This document shows, one piece after another, positions 48,901 to 61,400 of a stretch of 64,000 bases of DNA; the stretch's first letter is position 1, and each line of letters starts with the position of its first letter. This DNA is from Nepenthes gracilis (Eukaryota; Streptophyta; Magnoliopsida; Caryophyllales; Nepenthaceae). The notes under the pieces were generated by a model that was given only the letters and a program-made list of their open reading frames with translations, was not told where the DNA came from and ran no database searches. Location of the stretch: positions 25,103,540-25,167,539 of the forward strand of contig BSYO01000003.1 in assembly GCA_033239525.1 (NCBI GenBank). Direction: 5' to 3'. The position numbers and the translations under genes were made by a program.

Positions 48901-51900
48901 ATGTCTTCCTTGACAAAAATACTCATTAGTCTTCACACCACTTTTTATGTTATAAACTAGTCATATATCACCAAGTGAAGAGGATGGCTGCCTAAAGAAA
49001 CAGATAACAGACAAAACAAATTTTGGCTGGCAAACATATATAAACTTCTAAAGGAATTAAGGGAGGGTTCAAAAGCTCCTTTTACCATATTGAACTACCA
49101 GTACTCTAATGACCCTTCTGTTTTATAGTTGCAATTGATGGATTCTTCAATTGGGCAACAGTGTTCCCTCAATGTGTAAATGAAGTCAAGATTTGCAGAG
49201 TTATGCTTGTTTAAGGCAACATTCCAATGGCCAGTAACACGAATCCATGTATACTTTCAAATCTGATAAAAAATGCAACCCTTGCTCAAATAAAAGATTT
49301 CTGAAGAAACTGCAAGTGATATTAATAGAAAAGGTGATTAATCATAGTTTTAATTTGTGGTGTCACAATGTTGTGCTTGTGCCCATCACGTGTGTATAAT
49401 AACATTTGTGGCTTACAAATGGTTATCAAAGAACATAAATTGGCCTAAAGGCATAGAAATGCAAGAATTTATGTAAACAACAATTCTAAAACTTCCAAGG
49501 AACTTTGGTGATTTTCTTGATAATTTGAAATATATAATATCATGAACTGTTATTTTCAAGTATTTTTAATTGAATTGTAAATTGTATGACTTTAGATAAA
49601 TCTTTAATTTAAATGTATGCAAGGATATAGCATATATATATTATTATATGAAATAACAATGGCATCATAAAAGTACCGGGTAAATAACTAACATAATATG
49701 ATCATTAATTAAAAATATATATTTCTCATTAATATAAAGCAAAAAATTCAATTAATAAAAGTAAATTCCATATACAGTAAAAGTGTGTTCAAAGGTGGCT
49801 GGTGTCAAAAGGAGCACACAGGAAGATGAAGTGGGAACAAGCCAAGCATTTTAAAGTATAGGGAGACAAAGATGTACCAGCTAGGTACAGATGTGATCTT
49901 TGCCATCACGGCTGATCTCAAGTGATAGGGCTGCGAACCAGTAGAGTCTAAATTGGTATAAATATTGTACCAATAGGCCAAAATCAGATATCTCTTAGCC
50001 GACACGGTAGGTATCGACAGATATTTGATACTATGAGTCCAATATTCGACATTGGAGAAGAACAAAAGAAAATAATCAATAACGGGGTAATTCAAGTGGC
50101 AGAGTTTTCTTACACTCTTAGGAAGGATCGAGGTTCAACACTCCTTGAGCAGTGTAAGTTTTCTTACCATAAAATGACTATAAAATATGAAATATAAAAT
50201 GCGGAAATATAAATCATAAATGCCAAAACAAACATGGTTCCAAAAAATGAACTAACGGGAAATTTTGCTCTAAATGACATCATTAGATTGAGTATAAGCA
50301 CGCAACTTTCATTAGCCAATTTCACTATACAACTATAACATACGCACATTGCCCAGCAAATGTCACACACCTTTGATGACTTGACCACTGCCAAGCCCAA
50401 ACTCAATTGGATCACCCCTTTCATAACTGGAATCAAAAACAGTTCCATCTGTTAGAGTTCCCTGCAAAGTAAAATGTTATTAGCATCATTTCCAAAGTAT
50501 GACAGGTCAAGCTGAGATGGGCTTGAATTTCCTAATCCACATTAAAAATGGAGAGGTTTGACTATAGTAAACAAACAGCCGCACAAAATAATGAGCTCAT
50601 AACAAAATTACTGACTTCAATAAGAGAAAAAGGTCAAATTACCAACAACCAAAATTTATCTGTACTACTAAAGATGGCCCAATTTTCTTGGTTCATGCTT
50701 AATTTTGAAGTTGCCAGAATACAAATTTAAACTGACTTTTATCTACATTGCTAAATATTCCCTTAGCAAGCCCAGATCATGCTTATAATATGAATCTACG
50801 GGAGTAGAAATTTAATCAACAGACCTTATAGTTTTGTTTCAGGAAAACAGAGAAATTACAAGCAAAGTTGCAAACTATCATATCAGTAATACTAGTAAAG
50901 CGTAGCCACTCACCCGGTAGTGCACCTTGACTTTATCACCTTTGTGAGCCTGAATGTCACAACTTTCTGGCTTATGCTGCAACCAAAAAGGGTGAAACGC
51001 AGTTGAATGAGATTGAACTACTAGAAACACATGCCAAAGCACAAGGCACATACAAAAGAAAAAACAATGAGGTGCCTATTTCAATGCGAGTCTTATATGA
51101 ATGCACTGTGAATGTGATGAACAGATACAACAAAAACCACCACCATTGGTCTCACTATATGATGTCAGAACTCGTGTTACTTAGACTGAGGTAGGAATAT
51201 CAGATAAATAGACATCTCAACATGTTGGAAAGGAAACTAAAACAAAGGCGGTCCAGCACACATCTACATCATGTGGTCTGAAAAATATTAGATGTATGTA
51301 GATTGTAGCCTTACGCCTTGCATTGACAAGAGGTGATTTTGGTGGTTTGAACGTATAACCTTCAGGTTACAATATAGTAAATTTAACAATGAGTCAAGGA
51401 TTACCCTTTTAGAGACTGAACTATGTTCCAAATTAAATTAACTTAAATTTTTTTAACTAATTTGAAGGGTACAGGGATACCACCATGTCCTAATGAATGT
51501 TAAGTGTTTGACATTGGTAGTTTGAGGTGAAAGTTTATAGTAAAAGTAACTATGGCTCCTACCTCTGAAGCATAGTTAAATAAGGACCATGATATACGCG
51601 TGACTATTACAACACAGCCGTGACAACCCTCATATTGGCTACCAACATGATCACAACATTGGAATTTAAAACTATGCTCTAAAGCTTCTCATATTTATTT
51701 CTAATAGGTACTATTACTTGATAATATGTATTAGGTACAGAAATGAACTTTTCTCCCTTTGATAATATCTCATTCAAACCGAAGAATCCATTCGGCATCA
51801 CTTGGTCAACAAACAACACAACTATAAAAATTCAAGTGATATCGAATTAGAAAATTAAAATTTAAAGCCTTTTTTATTACAATACACAGTTCACCCAGAG

Positions 51901-54900
51901 GGATGAGCCATAGAGTAAGATTGTTTCATTGAGATAGGAAGGTCACAAGTTTAACCTAAGGAAACAATCGCACGGCATTGCAAGGAAGGCTACATGCCCA
52001 TGGCCCTCCCAAGCGTGCAATAAAAGAAGCCTCTTCTGCTAATAGAAAGTTATTCTGGTGTTCTGCTTTTCTCTTTGAGAACTCCTTAATCCTTCACCCA
52101 AATAAACTACACCATTGCCGCAAGAACAGCCATCTAAATATACTAACTTCACCTTCTCTTACTAATCTACCAAACCAGTCACACCATTGTCCCTAAGTAA
52201 TTTGCCTATCAACTCAGTGAATTGTGACATGCACAGTCTGCCTACTATATGGGGATACTGAAAGAAAAGGCAGTCACAATTTTCTGCAAAGGCTCTACAA
52301 AGAGCACAAACATTTTATCTCCAACACCTCTTAAAACCACATGATAATACCATGCTTCAAGACTGTTCTCTTACTCCAAGCAAGTTTGTTTCAGCTCACT
52401 GTCAACATGATCAACTAGAATGTCATATGCCTCTCTTTACTCCTTTTGCACTCAAGTGCAATTGTTATCAGTGAGTTCTACTGCATCCCTGAAGACATCT
52501 CTTATTTTAAGAAGACTCCTCCACACATCACACTTGATAAGTTTTTCATGCAATAAATATTCCCCACAATGCATTCTTTGAGGAAATAGGACTATATCCA
52601 CTGAACACATGGCAACCCTATTCCAGTGCAACAGCCCAAATTTGCTTGAGCAAAGCAACTCCAATCCAGTCAAGAAGTTTCATACTGCCTGACCCACCTT
52701 TGGCACTATGGTTGAACACTAGAGCCTTTCTTTTTGTTAAACACCAGGAGAAACTAGATAAAAGCTCTACATGGCCTCATGTTGATCAATTGCACCTTTT
52801 GGATTCAAGAATATTTGAGATCAACAAAATTACAAGGTGAAGACTCCAAATAGAAGACAAAATGACATTATACAAGAAAAAGTCAGTGTGGCACCAATAG
52901 AAGACAAAATGGGAGAATATATATTTTAAGTGGTTTGGTTGTGTGTAGTGAAGACCATCCAGTGCATCATTGTATCAGCAAGAAAATGTGAGGAATGGAA
53001 AAAGTTCATTATAAAAGAGGAAGGGAGAGACGAAGAAAAGTTTGAACAATGCCATCAAGCATGTTCTTGAATATTATGCGCTAGTAGAGAAGAACATATA
53101 AAGCTTGCACAACATAGAGGAAAATTATGACTAAAGAAAAGTTTAATGAAACCAAAGAATTATAAAACAACAAATAATATCTGTAACTGACACCACTCAA
53201 TGGGACAAGGCTTTACTTAAATTAGGTTTTCTTTAAACTGCTGTATTGAAGGGTACAACTTAAACAAGCTGCACAAGCCCTGCATAATCTAAAACTCCAA
53301 CATTGCACTAGAGCCAACAATTCATCTAGAACGGACTGAAACTATGTAGCCGTAAGCCTACCAACTGACATTTGTTGACCTAAGTATCTAACAGGTTATG
53401 CACTCTCTCCAAAATTCAAAACCCATTGAGTTCTATTTTACTCATTCCTCCATCCCCTTAAAGAAAATTAATTTCAAGGGATTTGAAATTTTATCACTCT
53501 TCCCAAAAAAAGGTGTCAAGCTGCTCCTTTATGAGATTCAGGGAACCACTCACTTCTTGCATAATATTTACAAGGCAGCCCAGTGCAGGAGATTCCCACA
53601 TCGTAGGTCAGACAATGGTCAAATGAACACACCCTAGCCTACATTGCAGAAAAGTTGATTCCATGTTTTGAGCATGTGACCTCTAGGTAACAAAAAATCA
53701 ATTTTACCATTGCAATTATCTTACCCTTCTTTGCATAGTATCCACAAATCATCTCAAAAGAAAATATGAAAGATGCCCTACCAGCATTAATGATGGTAAT
53801 GAATTGAGGGAAGTTGTGCCATACCCTTCTGGGAAAACATTCCATAGCAGTAGGGGGACATTAGACAATCTTTCCTTGACCCTCTTCTCCCATCAAAATA
53901 AACTATGTAGGGCAGTAGAGCACCAACAACAACCACTAGACTTCATGTGGAAGCCATACAAGCTTCACTCATCCCTTGAATTTTCCTGGAAACCCATACT
54001 CACTCAAAACATAATCCATAAAAGACCAATCAAGAGACTCATATGCTTTCCCAATACTTTGAACCTAGGAGAGATATCCATCATGCCACACCCTTCTACC
54101 AACACATAACAACGAGGACATTGTCATTATGAACCTTCCCATGATGAAAGCTTACTGAGCTTGATAGCCAACTGAGGAACTATTTTCTGAAATTTCCATG
54201 TTGAAATCTTGGCAGTAGCTTTGTACAAGATATAAACAAGCTATTGGAATATAATCACTAATTCTCCGAGAAGCATGAAATACACGTTTTCTTCCATTAG
54301 TTTTTGGAATTGAGGAGAGCTTGATTTCATGCAATATCATTCTATGTCAAGTACATAGGATCTACTCAAATAAATAGTTAAGTGAATTGTACATAGGCAC
54401 GAAATACACGTTTTACTCCATTAGTTCTTTGGCAACTAGGAAAGCTTGATTCCATGTGAATTTACTCTATGCAGGTAAATATGCCCAACTCGCATCAATG
54501 GTAAAAGCTTACCCAATGTTTGACCACTCCGAGGCATATGCCATTTCTTCTCTCATTGACCATATGACAACGCAGCATTGTTGACAACACATCAAGGTGA
54601 AAAGGAACCCTTGGCCAAGGCACAAGGCAAAAGTGCGGGCTTGAAAGAAGTAATGCGCCCATTTATGTAATATATGTATAGGATATTCTTATCATCAATT
54701 TTAATTGTTAAAACTAATAATATAATAACAAATGAAAAAATTATTTTTGATAATAATTAAAAACTCATAGTTCAACTAACAAAATAAAAAATAATAATTC
54801 TAAGCACAACTCCCATAAACCACAAGCATAATAAAAATCATCAACAAACTTGGAATATTATTCTCAAGATGCTCGTAGTAAATAATAATATTTTCATTAT

Positions 54901-55868
54901 TAGAATATATTATCATTAGTAATAGAATATGCTTGTTGTTAAAATAGTGACCATATGTTCCTTTATAAGAGTATTTTAGCCTTTGTACTACGTTGTAGAC
55001 ATTACTATATATACGTGAATATACCCCAAACCCTATGAGAGAGGGTTTCCACAAAGTTGCCACCCTTTTTTAATCTTATTTTATATATCCCTCTAGATTA
55101 GAATCTTCATCATTGATAACCTCCAATTGAGTAACCTAGAGGCACCTATGACTCAAAGTCACATAATTTCTTATTTAAATGTGATATGAAGCCTCATTTA
55201 CTTAAACTATTTTAGCTACATAACATTTTATCAAAAAATCATCGTCAAATGCAAAATTCATTATCCTCATCATAATTCCTATCCATTTTATAATTAAACA
55301 TTCATTACTTTCATTGCACCCAATTTCACAAACACCAAATTAGTCTTAAAAGAGTACAATGACTAATTTAAAAAAAAACAAATGGTTTTTTTTTTTTAAA
55401 GAAATTATGAAACGTTCAAGGTGTGCACCTTTAGCCTCAAAAAAGGCACACCTTAGAGCCTAGTCCGGCCCCTCTTAGGATGAGCCTCACATTGAGGCAA
55501 TACAATTTGCGCCCCAAGCCTAGGATCACTGCCCCTAGCCACACTTCAAGAATGCCTTTAACAACATTGTGGAAATGCCACTTCTATAAATAACCCCTTA
55601 GGGAACGTTCATGGTATCTCATAATTCTTATTGCTCCCAATTTTCCCAAACACATTCACTTTGGCTACACATCGAAGGGATGCTGCAGAGACACCTCCCC
55701 TAGGTGTTGTCTAATGGTGCCGTGTTTTGCAAGTCTAAGTTGGATATTAAGTCATCTAACTTACGTGTCCTATATAGCACCAATGGATCACTACACCACC
55801 AATTCATGTGCACACCCATAAGCAAATGTTTGTGCATGCATGCATTGATAAACTTTTCAGGCTCCAAT

Positions 55869-55900
<32 letters not shown>

Positions 55901-57183
55901 GAAAAAGAAAACTTTAGAACATTCATATTGAAATAAGAGGCAATACGTGGAATCTAGTTGTGGAATATGCTGTGATTTGGTTGAGGTTAGGTATCATAAG
56001 AAGGGAGATGTAAGCCTAGAAAACTTACAGTGTTATAGTAAAAAAGAATTTGACTACTTCAATTTTCAGAGGACGAAGCTTCAAATAGAACAGAATTACG
56101 AAATTTAAGATCTCCACAAAGCAAATGGCATAAGCCAGATGAAAAAAATGTAATTTAAGGACTGTCAAGAAAATGAAATCACTTGCCCAACTCATAACAC
56201 TTTTCTATGGAGGGATAATTTTTCTTGATTTGGATAAGTCTAATGCCCATGCATCCAAGCCAAGAAAAAATCAAATTCAACGGTGATCTGGGAATAGGAT
56301 CAGAAACCTCCCAGCTATTTAAATATCAGACTAAACAGCATGACAAAAATCATAAACCACGGGAAAATTAAAGATTTCAATTCCAGACAGGCCAAATCTG
56401 TAAACACAATAGCTGAACGCCATTTGAATAAATGTTCCACGGTAAGAATAGCATGCAAATTTTAAATATAGAATGCAAACAGAGACATGATAACGTAGGG
56501 AAATTGTTTTAAGAGAATCAGAAAGCTATGCGCAGAGAACAAAGCAACTGCCCATTAGTCCCCTTTGACTAGTTCAGACTAGCTAAAGGGTATCTCATTT
56601 AACAATATTTCCTGATTAAGCGCAAGCATTTAGTAAGGATCATAGAGTTAATAACAATTTTTCAATGCCGACATTGATATTAATCCATAACCTGGAAAAT
56701 TTTGCATCACCACAAATCTCATTAGGGTCTAACGTTCACATATATATCCAAAAACCGAAAAATGAAGCAGATACAAAGTCATCTGTTTATAATTCAGTAG
56801 AAAATTAATTTCAAGGTTATAATGGTAACAAAATAATTTTCCGACAGCACGTAAGCTTCCAGCATTAACAAGAAACCACAAATGATATGGACGAAATCAC
56901 AAAACCATAATACCTTGACGCCAATCTGTAATTCAGTAACGTCGCCGGATTTTCCCCCAGAAACTTCAGATCAAACAAGAATAAAACATAAAATCTCAGA
57001 GTTTATCACTATATTTAGGTTATCAAACGACTAGATCAACAAAAATTTAGGTCACGAAATAGTACTACAAGGATTGAGAAATCAGGTAATAATTTGAATC
57101 ATGAAAGTGAAAGAGTTGCCTAGTATGGCTGCAGCCAAGAGGAGCAGTATCCAAGTCGCTTTCGCCGACGACTTAAACCTCAT
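45949..57183 (-). CDS. FKBP15: FKBP15-type ER-lumenal peptidyl-prolyl isomerase, 153 aa, six exons
   Basis: Minus-strand exons: 57183-57120, 56963-56914, 50976-50914, 50461-50371, 47726-47622 and 46037-45949. Every junction keeps frame. The first intron uses a GC donor (CTAG|GCAACT), the others GT. The product has an N-terminal signal peptide (about residues 1-22, [20 protein letters not shown]) and one FKBP domain with the complete active-site set Y58, F68, D69, F80, V87, I88, W91, Y114 and F131. The motif [13 protein letters not shown] at its start is characteristic of plant FKBP15. The last residues, DESEL, stand where the family carries a KDEL/NDEL-type retrieval signal. It would catalyse prolyl isomerisation in the ER lumen. 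Intron 2 is 5.9 kb and full of transposon debris. The gene lies head-to-tail upstream of FKBP62. Confidence 0.93.
46165..46345 (+). repeat. TATCGG-rich dispersed repeat, copy h (FKBP15 intron 5)
   Basis: GGAATGAAATATCGGCCACA, then AGATCGGTATCGGAAGGCC, GAAATTGATATTTTTCG and GCAATATATCTTAATATACG. This follows the family order but is more decayed. Confidence 0.55.
48705..48840 (+). repeat. Au-like SINE remnant (FKBP15 intron 4)
   Basis: AATGTCACAGGTTCAAACT resembles a B box with its flank. It is followed by GAAAGTAACTTTGCAATG, CTGGGTACGGCTG and GGTCCCACATC in the order of an Au SINE. Confidence 0.4.
49950..50050 (+). repeat. TATCGG-type repeat, decayed copy i (FKBP15 intron 4)
   Basis: ATTGGTATAAATATTG, AAATCAGATATCTCTTAGCCG, GGTATCGACAGATATTTGATA. 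This is short and diverged, the least certain copy. Confidence 0.35.
51905..52020 (+). repeat. Au-like SINE remnant (FKBP15 intron 2)
   Basis: GAAGGTCACAAGTTTAACC, then AAGGAAACAATCGCACGGC, TTGCAAGGAAGGCTACATG and GGCCCTCCCAAGCG keep the order of Au SINE blocks (B box, GGAAAC, GGTAAGGCTGCGTAC, GGCCCTTCCC). Confidence 0.4.
52430..54130 (-). mobile_element. Decayed L1-type LINE reverse transcriptase remnant
   Basis: On the minus strand, 54049-54026 reads KAYDSLDW, the plant LINE RT motif 'KAYDSVxW'. After it come hydrophobic and aromatic text ([13 protein letters not shown]) and, near 52530, [15 protein letters not shown], which resembles the C-terminal 'WRKLLKLRD' part of plant LINE ORF2. Stops and frameshifts are frequent. 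It sits in FKBP15 intron 2 in the same orientation as the gene. Confidence 0.6.
54590..55560. repeat. Dispersed transposon-like repeat, copy 2
   Basis: GGCACAAGGCAAAAGTGCGGGCTTG near the left end and GGCAATACAATTTGCGCCCCAAGCC near the right end are roughly inverted, in the style of common plant 'aaggcgcaaggc' DNA elements, possibly hAT. The interior shares ordered blocks with 9885-10330. No transposase is visible. Confidence 0.45.
55869..55911 (+). repeat. (AAAAG)n simple repeat
   Basis: A poly(A) run followed by about five GAAAA units, in FKBP15 intron 2. Confidence 0.8.
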
Positions 57184-57245
57184 TTTGGCACCCTCTTCGC
57201 CGCTGTAGCTGTCTCTCTCCGGCTTTCGCTGCCTTTGCTGTCGAT

Positions 57246-57284
57246 TCAGTTCTGCAAGAACCAATGGGTGGGAGATCTAGCCAT
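57246..57284 (-). other. Short upstream ORF before FKBP15
   Basis: A 12-codon frame, MARSPTHWFLQN then TGA, ends 62 nt before the FKBP15 start codon on the minus strand. Whether it is within the transcript depends on the start site, which I cannot fix; a weak TATA-like TTTATAC lies just upstream at about 57303-57309. Confidence 0.3.
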
Positions 57285-57299
57285 TTTCCGGTCCGCCCG

Positions 57300-59499
57300 G
57301 GTAGTATAAAATTAAAATAATCTTATTTTTTTAAGTAATTAATTTAAAATTTAATAATCTATCCAATTGTAAATAGAAAATTAATCTAACTCAAAAAAGC
57401 TTTATGCGTAAATTGCTTAATTGGATTCAAATTTTAATCATTATATTTATTTACTTATTAAATATATCTTTAAATAAAATTACATATCTAATTTCATAAA
57501 TATTGAATTTTAACTTGCCTGAAAAAATATAAAAAATTAAAATTATACTAAAATTATTCTTATTTTAAAAAATTAAAAAATAATTTATATCCCTTCTTTC
57601 TCCTTTAGGACTTATATAGTGATTTTTTATAATTCTTGTATATCTCAAAATGATAAATATAAATGGTCATTTATATAATCAGATATAATTATTTCTAAAT
57701 TATTAAAATATTAATTTTTTATTGAATAATATGCCTTAAAAAGGCATATTTTTTTAAAAAAATATTTAATTATAAATGATTAATATATTTAAACTAATCA
57801 TGCAAGATTGTGTCATTTAATCCAAATTTAATAAATTAATAAAACATATACCTTATTATATAAAATATTTTTCTAACATTAACCCACTTATTTATTAAAT
57901 GCCTGAAATAGAATTTAATTATAGAATATTTTAATCTTTTACTAATCTAAACATCATAAATTATAATCAAGTAATTAACAAATATAAGTCATGACAGTTC
58001 TCTATTGTTATACCACATAATTCCTTCTTTATACCACAATACTTATAAATTATATGACTAGAGTTTTAAAAAAGAAATATCCATACGATTTAATAATAAT
58101 GTATTAGTTGGAAAACATTTGTATTATCATTAATCTAAAAATTTAAGTTTGAGTAATATGAAAAAGCAGAATATATCAAAAACATACCATATGATATTTT
58201 CAATATTAAGAATAATAGCATAATTTATAATTACATAATGAATAATAACAAAGACTTACATTGTTAATCTGATTCATAATAATCTTTAGTGATAAACTCT
58301 TAATAAATAGATCACCATTATAAATTTAGTACTAATATACTTTATTAATATATTTTATTTCTGAATTTTACTTTTAAAAGTATGCTGTCTAATTTTTATA
58401 TATTTGGCACCCTTTAAATGTTTGATATTTTTTATGAATAAAATTATTATAAAATTATCATAATAATTTTTAGCAACTTGATTATATTACTGACAATTTA
58501 AAATCCTAATATAAAATTTTGTAATTATAATGCATAAATAGTTGCTTTAAAATATGTTACAAACTCTATTTCTATCAACTATAGAGCAGTCATTAATTAG
58601 TTTGTACTTCTATAAAATTACTCCTCCAACCAAAGAAAATATTTATATGTGTAGAATTTTTGGTATGAGAAAAAAATAAACATAAAATATGAATATTGTT
58701 AGAGGATAAAACATGAGAAAAATATTTAAAAAATAAAAACATCAAAAAATAGAAATATAAATAAAATAGGAATTTAAAAAATTAAAAGTTGTAAAAACTG
58801 TAAAAAAAAATATAAAAAAATAACATAGTAAAATATGAAAAATAAATAAATAAATAAGGATTATGAAAAAGTTAAAAGAAGAAAATAAATAGAATAAGAA
58901 ATATAAAAAATATAAAATAAAGCAGAAAAATAGAAGATAAGAAATAATTTAAAAAAATGAGTTGAAAAAAATTAAAATATGACAAATAAAAAAAGGATGT
59001 GAAAAATAAAAAAAAAATTAAAATATGAAAAAGGTGGAAGATGGGAAAGTAAAATACAAATAATAAAAATATATAGAGAAAGAGATATAAATAAGAGAAA
59101 ACTTGATGAAACAGAGTAATAGTTTAAAAGTAAATAAAAAGGTGTTAATTTAGAAGTAAAATTTAAAAAAAAAAGAAGCTAAGAATAATTAAAAATAAAA
59201 ATTAAGATTATTGAATAATAAATTTAAATTCATGAGTGGATAAATTAAAAAGAAAAATAAAAATATTGTATTAAATTTATGTAATTGAAAAGTATGAGAA
59301 ATCAAACGGACAATAAATAGAAAAGTGCTTTAAAAAAATAAATGAAAAGAAACTATAAAAAATAAAAAAGTAAATATGTTAGAAATAAAAAATATAAAAG
59401 ATAGAAAAAAAAAATAAAAACTTAGTATAGCTTGAATCTAAATATTTTATAACATCTAAATAATCCCACTTCTTATAAGTAAAAATGTAGTCCTTATTT
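57300..59499. other. Very AT-rich DNA with an A-rich tract
   Basis: No coding or structured feature recognised. From about 58650 to 59420 the plus strand is dominated by A with scattered G (AAAATAAAAATATAAAAAG style), a long A-rich strand asymmetry. Confidence 0.45.
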
Positions 59500-61400
59500 T
59501 ATTATAAGTATCTCGTTAATTTCTTTATAACCTTCTAATGATTCATACCGAGGTTGTTCTGATATATTCTAAATATACTGATCATTAAACTTATATCTTA
59601 TATAATATAAAACTGTACATATGTTAAAATTTTAATAGCTAATTCACAAAGAATATCATTTATTTGATTGTATTATCATTCTTTTTATAATAATTATATT
59701 GAATTGAATTTATCATTTTTTTACATTGAAGCAACACTAACTGTACAATTTTTCATTCAAAATCTCTCTAGAACTTTACTGATACAATCTTTCTAAAATA
59801 ATTTTAACAATCTATGCAATCTATCTCAAAATATTATTATTTTTGAAAAATTTTAACAATATTTACACCTACTCGGTTTAATTTCAAGTTAAGATGTGCT
59901 ATCAACTCTATTATAACTCTTAAGAATTATTCTTAAAAATTAAGTAGAATATTTTCTTATAATCATTACCAATTTTTTGAGTATAACATTTGGTAATAAG
60001 TTTAGGTCTACATTGATCAGTATTATCATTTGAGTTATGTTTGATCTTAAATACGCATCAACAGCTAACTATTATATAATTATTAGGCAATTCGATGAGA
60101 TCTCAATTTCATAGTGCCATTAATTTTTACCTGTCTTTTATAGTATCAATCCATTTAAAAAAATAATCTCTATTTTACCACTCGTTGAAAAATAAATCGG
60201 ATCATCAGAGATTTTGATATTAAACTCAAATTTTTATAGATAAATCAAAATTTTATTTAGCATATCAAATATCATCTCAACATGAAATATTTCTAATGTG
60301 ACTTATTGTGTTTGTTCTATAACTCATTCACGATAACAACCTCAATATGGAAGATTTGATCATTGATTTATTGTTCACCATCATAATTTATTTAATAACA
60401 ATTAAAATAATAATTTTTTTAAAAGTTATGTGTAAAAAAAATTATATCTTTATATCTTCAATGTCTACATTTCATGAAATATCACTCTCACGAATTTCAT
60501 CATTATGAATAAAACTAGTATGATCGATTTTCTATTATTCGTATATAAATTTTTTGGGATAACCAATAAGGACCAACTAACAATTTTTAAATCTAATTTC
60601 TTTTCATAAAAATTATACATTTTAGCATTCGCTAGATATTTTCAAATATGTAGATATTGAAGACTCAGTGTCCCATTTGTCTATAACTCAGAAAGAGTTT
60701 TTAAAATCATTTCACTATAAATTTGATTAATAGTATATATAATTGTTTCAAAGATTTCTATCCATAAAAATTGGGGTTAAGAAATATTATTCAATATACA
60801 CTTAACCGTATCTATCCAAGTATGGTTATGTCATTTCAGCAACACCATTTTATTGTTTCGTCTTTAATATTATATTGAATACGTATGTCATTTTTTCCTA
60901 ATAACTTAACAAAAAATGTTAGAATATTGTCAAGACTTATCATATTTGCCATAATGCTTACCATCATTATTATATCTTATAATTTTTACTTATTTATTTA
61001 ATTATATTTCAATCTCCAATACCTAAAATATCGAAGGCCTGAGATTTTTTATGTAATGAATAAATATAACAAAAATTAAAAAATTATTAATAAAAGTGAT
61101 GAAATATATATTTTTTCACCTAAATATGGATTATTTAAAGGCTCATAAATACTTGTATAGATAATCTTATGACACCATTCGTTCTATATTTAGTTTTTTT
61201 TCTTAAAATAAAATTTATACATAGGTTAAAATTAAAAAAAATTTAAGTTAGACAGAATTTCTCATTTTATCAAATTTTTCATCCATTTTTGGATACATGA
61301 TTGGACTCACAAAAAAAAAGTATTATTCATTGGACTAGGTCTTTTTATAGTATAATACATGGTCATGAAAATTTTAGTAAAATTTTAAATTATGATAATT
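59500..61400 (-). mobile_element. Decayed Ty1/copia polyprotein remnant
   Basis: Minus-strand text near 60855-60800 reads like the integrase stretch 'NGVAExxNxTLxDxVRSM' with substitutions and a stop. 60720-60590 reads LSQYLHI... then MYNFYEKKLD, like the copia 'PSLxYLxIWGCxA...IYNPxEKKLD' segment. Order and spacing fit integrase running minus, with reverse transcriptase expected further left, which I could not read confidently. Base composition has drifted to extreme A/T. Confidence 0.5.

Noticed and set aside
50085..50165. AGGATCGAGGTTCAACACTCC as another SINE B box
   Set aside because: No further SINE blocks flank it; too short to call.
57118..57179. Use of the GT at 57178 as the first FKBP15 donor
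   Set aside because: It would leave five coding bases and join out of frame to exon 2, losing the signal peptide.
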